19,981 bases of DNA, from assembly GCA_029548715.1 (NCBI GenBank), contig JAKPMW010000042.1:1-19981 (forward strand), written 5' to 3'. Source of the stretch: Spirochaetota bacterium (GTDB lineage Bacteria > Spirochaetota > JAGLSM01 > JAKPMW01). Under the pieces are notes generated by a model. The model did not search any database. It saw only the letters and a list, made by a program, of their open reading frames with translations, and was not told where the DNA came from. The position numbers were made by a program, and so were the translations under genes. The number at the start of each line of letters is the position of its first letter. Position 1 is the first letter of the stretch. Positions 16,790 through 19,981 of the stretch are shown in pieces.

Positions 16790-16818
16790 TTGACGCAGCG
16801 CATGATCTGGCGTACCCT
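16790..16818 (+). promoter_or_regulatory. Candidate sigma-70-type promoter of the polyproline gene
   Basis: TTGACG (5 of 6 to TTGACA), a 17-base spacer, then TACCCT (3 of 6 to TATAAT). The transcription start would fall near 16825, leaving a leader of about 30 bases with a strong AAGGAGG (16843-16849) before the ATG. Confidence 0.5.
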
Positions 16819-16854
16819 GAGAGCAGGGACGGATGGTTCCCGAAGGAGGTGTGT

Positions 16855-17019
16855 ATGCAGGTTCAGGATGTTTCCAGCAGGATGCCGGCCCAGCCCCATG
16901 TGGCGGCTGCTCCGCCCCCACCCCCGCCTCCACCGCCCGAGCAGGCGCCGCCTCCGCCCCCGGCGCAGGAACAGGCGCAGCCGACAGACACCGGGCGTGC
17001 GGTTGATGTCAAGGCCTGA
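16855..17019 (+). CDS. Polyproline mini-protein, 54 residues
   Basis: ATG 16855 follows a near-ideal AAGGAGG with a 5-base spacer, so translation is likely. The 54-residue product has 17 prolines, including runs of nine (residues 20-28) and five (32-36), between a polar N-terminus (MQVQDVSSRMPAQPHVAAA) and the end GRAVDVKA. There is no signal peptide. The short VSS start and the VDVKA end faintly recall small YjfB-type putative motility proteins, but this is a weak resemblance. Runs of three or more prolines usually stall ribosomes and need EF-P. The last 14 bases overlap the start of the next gene, so stalling could affect its expression. It may be a real small protein or a regulatory leader peptide. 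Confidence 0.7.
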   Translation: MQVQDVSSRMPAQPHVAAAPPPPPPPPPEQAPPPPPAQEQAQPTDTGRAVDVKA

Positions 17020-17788
17020 GCCCGCCTGTCACGGTGGTGCACGACTGTTTCAGGGAGTGCAGGGCACGATCTTCCCCTGCGGCCTGGCTTTTCTCCTCTT
17101 CATTTCCGCTGCTGTGCCCCTCTCGGGCAACGGGCTGACCCGGGATGTGTTTTTCTCCGCCTGGGATCCGTGGTTGCAGACTGGCTGCCGGGCCGATGCG
17201 GGGGAACGGGAGGATACAGGTTTCAGGGTTGCCTATGACAGATGGTTTCGGGTTGCGCGGGCGGTCCGGATCGAGGCCGGCCAGGAGAGGGATGTCTGGA
17301 CATACAGGTACGCACAGCAGGGAACCCTGCTGACGGCCATGAGACATTCCGGCCAGATGCTGGTTGAATCTGCAGAATACGATCAGGATGAGCGCTTTGT
17401 CCGTCTGCACAGGCACCACGGGATGAGCGAGCCGCAGACAAGTGAGGAGTATGTCTACAGGCGCGATGGGCGCCTGATGGTCATCAAGTCGTTCAAGGGC
17501 AAGGATCTTGAGATGGTGACCGAGGTTCGCTATCATCCGTCGGGAACAGTCTTTATGCATGTCATAACAAATGGAGGAAATGCTGTCATCGGAAGGGTAT
17601 TGTTTGATACCGACGAGGAGGGCCGGATTGTTCATGAGCGTCATTTTCTCTGGGGCTGGCTTGTCAGGACCGTCAGCCGCTGCTACTGTCCCCATGGGGT
17701 CCTTCTTTCCCGCGAGGAGCGGGTCGCGTCATTGAGCGAGCGTGTGCGCGATCCTTTTTTTGTTGAACAAAAGCCTTCCACACCATGA
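17006..17788 (+). CDS. Secreted protein of unknown function
   Basis: A 260-residue protein from ATG 17006, which overlaps the end of the polyproline gene by 14 bases and has no clear Shine-Dalgarno site, suggesting coupling. The hydrophobic stretch IFPCGLAFLLFISAAVPLSG (about residues 22-41) behind an Arg-containing N-region looks like a Sec signal peptide. An alternative start is GTG 17057, which would shorten the N-region. The mature part is polar and rich in aromatic and charged residues, with successive short beta-hairpin-like units (EEYVYRRDGRLMVIKSFKG, then VRYHPSGTVFMHVI, then FDTDEEGRIVHERHFLWG). These recall RHS/YD or MORN-like hairpins, but I cannot name a family. It is probably periplasmic or outer-surface. 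The codons upstream of 17006 in this frame are the out-of-frame shadow of the polyproline gene. Confidence 0.82.
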   Translation: MSRPEPACHGGARLFQGVQGTIFPCGLAFLLFISAAVPLSGNGLTRDVFFSAWDPWLQTGCRADAGEREDTGFRVAYDRWFRVARAVRIEAGQERDVWTYRYAQQGTLLTAMRHSGQMLVESAEYDQDERFVRLHRHHGMSEPQTSEEYVYRRDGRLMVIKSFKGKDLEMVTEVRYHPSGTVFMHVITNGGNAVIGRVLFDTDEEGRIVHERHFLWGWLVRTVSRCYCPHGVLLSREERVASLSERVRDPFFVEQKPSTP

Positions 17789-17901
17789 GGGCGCCTTTCC
17801 GGTCTTTTTGCGGAACAGGCTCCGGCCCGATACGGGAGGATGGGGGCATGGCAGGGGCTGTCTTGTCCCTTATGGCGGTCAGCGGAAGGCATCCGTCCTT
17901 T

Positions 17902-17928
17902 CTTTCGGGGCGAATCTCTCCCCGAAAG
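17902..17928 (+). terminator. Perfect 9-bp inverted repeat, possible weak terminator
   Basis: CTTTCGGGG (17902-17910), a 9-base loop, then CCCCGAAAG (17920-17928). It is followed on the plus strand by GG and TCTTTCC, a poor U tract, so termination would be weak or of another kind. It sits in the 259-base gap between the secreted protein and accA, in which I see no convincing gene. Confidence 0.45.
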
Positions 17929-17944
17929 GGTCTTTCCGTCCCGC

Positions 17945-17973
17945 TTGACCACTTTCAGGTTCATGCCCAAATT
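17945..17973 (+). promoter_or_regulatory. Candidate promoter of accA
   Basis: TTGACC (5 of 6 to the -35 consensus), 17 bases, then CAAATT (3 of 6 to the -10). It lies just after the inverted repeat at 17902-17928 and about 75 bases before the accA ATG. The -10 is weak. Confidence 0.35.
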
Positions 17974-18047
17974 TTACAGGCTGTCAGATGTTCCCCCTGC
18001 CCGTGGCAGGTTGTCTGATGGTGCATACCAGCAGGACGGATGGTCCA

Positions 18048-19007
18048 ATGGATATCAAGCACTGTGATTTTGAGGAACCCCTTGTAGAGATCCAGCAGCG
18101 TATTGACGAACTTGGTTCGTTTTCAACCACAGAGGGTGTTGATTTCAGCGCAGAGATTGCAAAACTCAAGGGCAGAAGCGAAACGATGCTCGGGGAGATT
18201 TACTCCCGGCTGACGCCCTGGCAGATTGTTCAGGTTGCGAGGCATCCCCAGCGACCGTATTTCCTGGATTACATCAGGATGATGAGCGATGATTTTGAAG
18301 AACTGCATGGGGACAGGTTGTTTGGCGATGACAAGGCGATTGTGACCGGGTTTGCCACGATTGCCGGTGTGCGGATGGCTGTGATCGGCCAGCAAAAGGG
18401 CCGTGATGTCAAGGAAAACATCACCCGGAATTTCGGCATGCCCAGACCCGAGGGATACCGCAAGGCCCTGCGTATCATGGATCTGGCTGCCCGCTTCAAC
18501 CTCCCCATTGTGACGTTTATTGATACCCCCGGAGCCTATCCGGGTCTTGATGCCGAAGAGCGGGGCCAGGGTGAGGCCATTGCCCGCAATCTGCGCGAGA
18601 TGGCACTCTATGAAGTCCCCATCGTGGTTGTTGTGATCGGTGAGGGCGGGTCCGGTGGTGCCCTGGCGATTGGAGTCGGTGACCGTGTGTTGATGATGCA
18701 AAACTCGATTTACTCGGTCATCTCTCCCGAGGGCTGCGCCTCCATCCTCTGGCGGGATGCGACCAAGGCCGAAGATGCCGCCAACGCCCTGCGGATGACC
18801 GCCGGCGATCTGGTCGGGTTGGGTGTTGTCGACGAGATCGTTCCCGAACCGGTGGGCGGGGCCCATCGGGAGCCGATGCAGACAGCCATGACACTCAAGG
18901 AGGCGATTCTCCGTTCGCTGGCTGAACTTCAAAAACAACCAAAGCAGCGGCTTGTCGAGCGCAGGCTTGAGAAGATCCGTCGGATCGGCCCCGTCCTCGA
19001 TCAGTGA
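18048..19007 (+). CDS. accA: Acetyl-CoA carboxylase carboxyltransferase subunit alpha
   Basis: A 319-residue protein from ATG 18048, the same length as E. coli AccA. With AccD it forms the carboxyltransferase that moves the carboxyl group from carboxybiotin to acetyl-CoA, giving malonyl-CoA for fatty acid synthesis in the cytoplasm. Family landmarks are present in order: the N-terminal DFEEPLVEIQQRIDEL, RPYFLDYIRMMSDDFEELHG, KGRDVKENITRNFGMPRPEG, FIDTPGAYPGLDAEERGQGE, GEGGSGGALAIGVGDRVLM at 198-216, and SVISPEGCASILWRDATKA. Starts at 18018 or 17988 would add residues not typical of the family; the chosen start has a modest AGGA at 18033-18036. accD is not adjacent. The next gene begins 67 bases on and may be co-transcribed. 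There is no sign of damage. Confidence 0.98.
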   Translation: MDIKHCDFEEPLVEIQQRIDELGSFSTTEGVDFSAEIAKLKGRSETMLGEIYSRLTPWQIVQVARHPQRPYFLDYIRMMSDDFEELHGDRLFGDDKAIVTGFATIAGVRMAVIGQQKGRDVKENITRNFGMPRPEGYRKALRIMDLAARFNLPIVTFIDTPGAYPGLDAEERGQGEAIARNLREMALYEVPIVVVVIGEGGSGGALAIGVGDRVLMMQNSIYSVISPEGCASILWRDATKAEDAANALRMTAGDLVGLGVVDEIVPEPVGGAHREPMQTAMTLKEAILRSLAELQKQPKQRLVERRLEKIRRIGPVLDQ

Positions 19008-19074
19008 GGACTGACAACCTTCCGTTCCCGGTGTTGCAAGAGGGATATCGTGCCGGTTTTCAGGAGGTTTGGAA

Positions 19075-19981
19075 TGGTTCGCATGACAAGGCTGTGCATT
19101 GTATTTCTGCTCCTCCCCGTTGCGGGATTCTCGGCCGGGGAGTGGCCGGTGGACTGGCTTCGCCCCCACATCGGAACCAATGGCGGGGGCTATTCACAAC
19201 ATGAAGGGACCAGACTGGCCCGCCTCTCACCCTGGAAGATGACGCCCCGGGGAAATGAGGTCATCCGGATCATCAGGGGCCTTGTCCCTTCAGCGATGTA
19301 TCCCGGGGATATCGTCTGGCTGGCCCGTCAACTCGGATCCCCTCTGGGGCAGGCCGATCGCCTCCAGCTCTGGACGCGTCTGCGTGCCATTTCCAGTGAC
19401 GAGTCACTTGTCTCGAGCTACAGCAATGCCGTCTATGGTGATGGCGAGAATCCCTACAACATCATGCCGCAGGAACCGTACGGGTGGTATGATTTCAACA
19501 GGGACGGCAAGGCTGACCTCTTTCTGGCAACCCAGGGATACTTCGGCCCATCCTACGGATACGGGGTCATCACCCTGGATACGGTTCCTGCCAGGATTCT
19601 CATGAACATCTCAAGCGGATTGGCTTTCGTGCAACGCCAGGGCCAGCGGACCATCCTCCGCTTTGACGTGATGCAGATCGATCAGGCAGAGGCGCAGATC
19701 GAGTATTACCTGATCGTGGATCACCGGACAGGGAAGGTGACCAACGGGCCCTGTCTGGCCTACGCTCCCGAAAGTCTCCTTCCGCGGGCGTGGTCGGGCA
19801 ACTCCCGACTGGTTCGTGCCGCCACCCACCAGATACGCAAGCAGCCGGTTGTGGACAATACGGCGATCAATCCTGACGAAGCCTGGCGCCTTCCGGGAAC
19901 TTCGGTTCTCGCGGGGAATATCGTGGCAGAGATCAAGCCCGGAAGCATGGTGCGTGAACTGGCCCGGCTGCCGCAGCATCC
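19075..19981 (+). CDS. Secreted protein of unknown function, 3' end outside window
   Basis: This frame is open from ATG 19075 to the window end without a stop, giving 302 complete codons of a longer gene. AGGAGG at 19063-19068 with a 6-base spacer supports the start. A clear Sec signal peptide follows (MVRMTRLCIVFLLLPVAGFS, cleavage near Ser-Ala-Gly). The mature part contains YDFNRDGKADLF, a D-x-N-x-D-G-x-x-D calcium-loop pattern like those in dockerin or FG-GAP-type repeats, within an aromatic-rich region (GWYDFNRDGKADLFLATQGY). The rest looks like mixed beta strands; I recognise no family. It is probably periplasmic or extracellular. It lies 67 bases after accA, with no terminator visible between them. 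Confidence 0.85.

Noticed and set aside
16634..16933. 100 extra N-terminal codons for the giant gene, up to 16933
   Set aside because: The extension antisense to the polyproline gene has no signal peptide or family-like sequence, while ATG 16633 has AAGGAG at the right distance and a signal peptide right after it.
16742..17005. Longer start for the secreted protein at 17006, giving 348 residues
   Set aside because: The extra residues are the Arg/Pro-rich out-of-frame reading of the polyproline gene and would bury the signal peptide.
17785..18018. 77-codon frame starting in an ATGA overlap after the secreted protein gene
   Set aside because: No good ribosome binding site, no family-like sequence, and a perfect inverted repeat plus a candidate accA promoter lie inside it.

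Overview
The window reads as GC-rich chromosomal DNA of a flagellated, double-membrane (Gram-negative type) bacterium. The clues are a FliS flagellin chaperone next to a Maf/DUF115-type motility glycosyltransferase, a FapA/DUF342 beta-helix protein, an RsbU/SpoIIE-type PP2C phosphatase, several Sec signal peptides, and an alpha-2-macroglobulin (A2M)-like giant protein. This combination would fit the spirochaetes or one of the deep-branching motile candidate phyla (for example Riflebacteria), but nothing here fixes the phylum. Shine-Dalgarno sites are strong, GTG and TTG starts are used, and genes are tightly packed.

Region 1 (1-8144, + strand) looks like one compact operon of seven genes with overlaps or very short gaps: the end of an acidic protein, a GAF-GAF-degenerate-GGDEF protein, a short FapA-like protein, a membrane PP2C phosphatase with a very large sensor region, a Maf/DUF115 protein, FliS, and a small helical protein in the position often held by FliT-like chaperones. 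It appears to join cytoplasmic and periplasmic sensing and phosphatase signalling to flagellin modification and secretion. No anti-sigma factor or antagonist gene is present in the window.

Region 2 (8135-16694, - strand) holds two genes. The first is a 2487-residue secreted protein with two TPR blocks flanking a thioester-less A2M core, plus a second copy of the first macroglobulin-like domains at its C-terminus. A very good intrinsic terminator follows it. The second is a four-helix membrane protein of unknown function with its own candidate promoter. Its end overlaps the end of the Region 1 operon convergently by 10 bases.

Region 3 (16746-19981, + strand) starts at a divergent promoter region. 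It holds a 54-residue polyproline protein overlapping a secreted protein of unknown function, then an inverted repeat, then accA (acetyl-CoA carboxylase carboxyltransferase alpha subunit, full length, without accD beside it), and finally the first 302 codons of a secreted protein that runs off the window end.

There is no rRNA, tRNA, CRISPR array, insertion sequence or phage signature. The most unusual items are the giant A2M-TPR protein with an internal module duplication, the polyproline mini-gene coupled to a secreted protein, and the link between sensor/phosphatase genes and flagellar genes. No gap between genes exceeds 300 bases.
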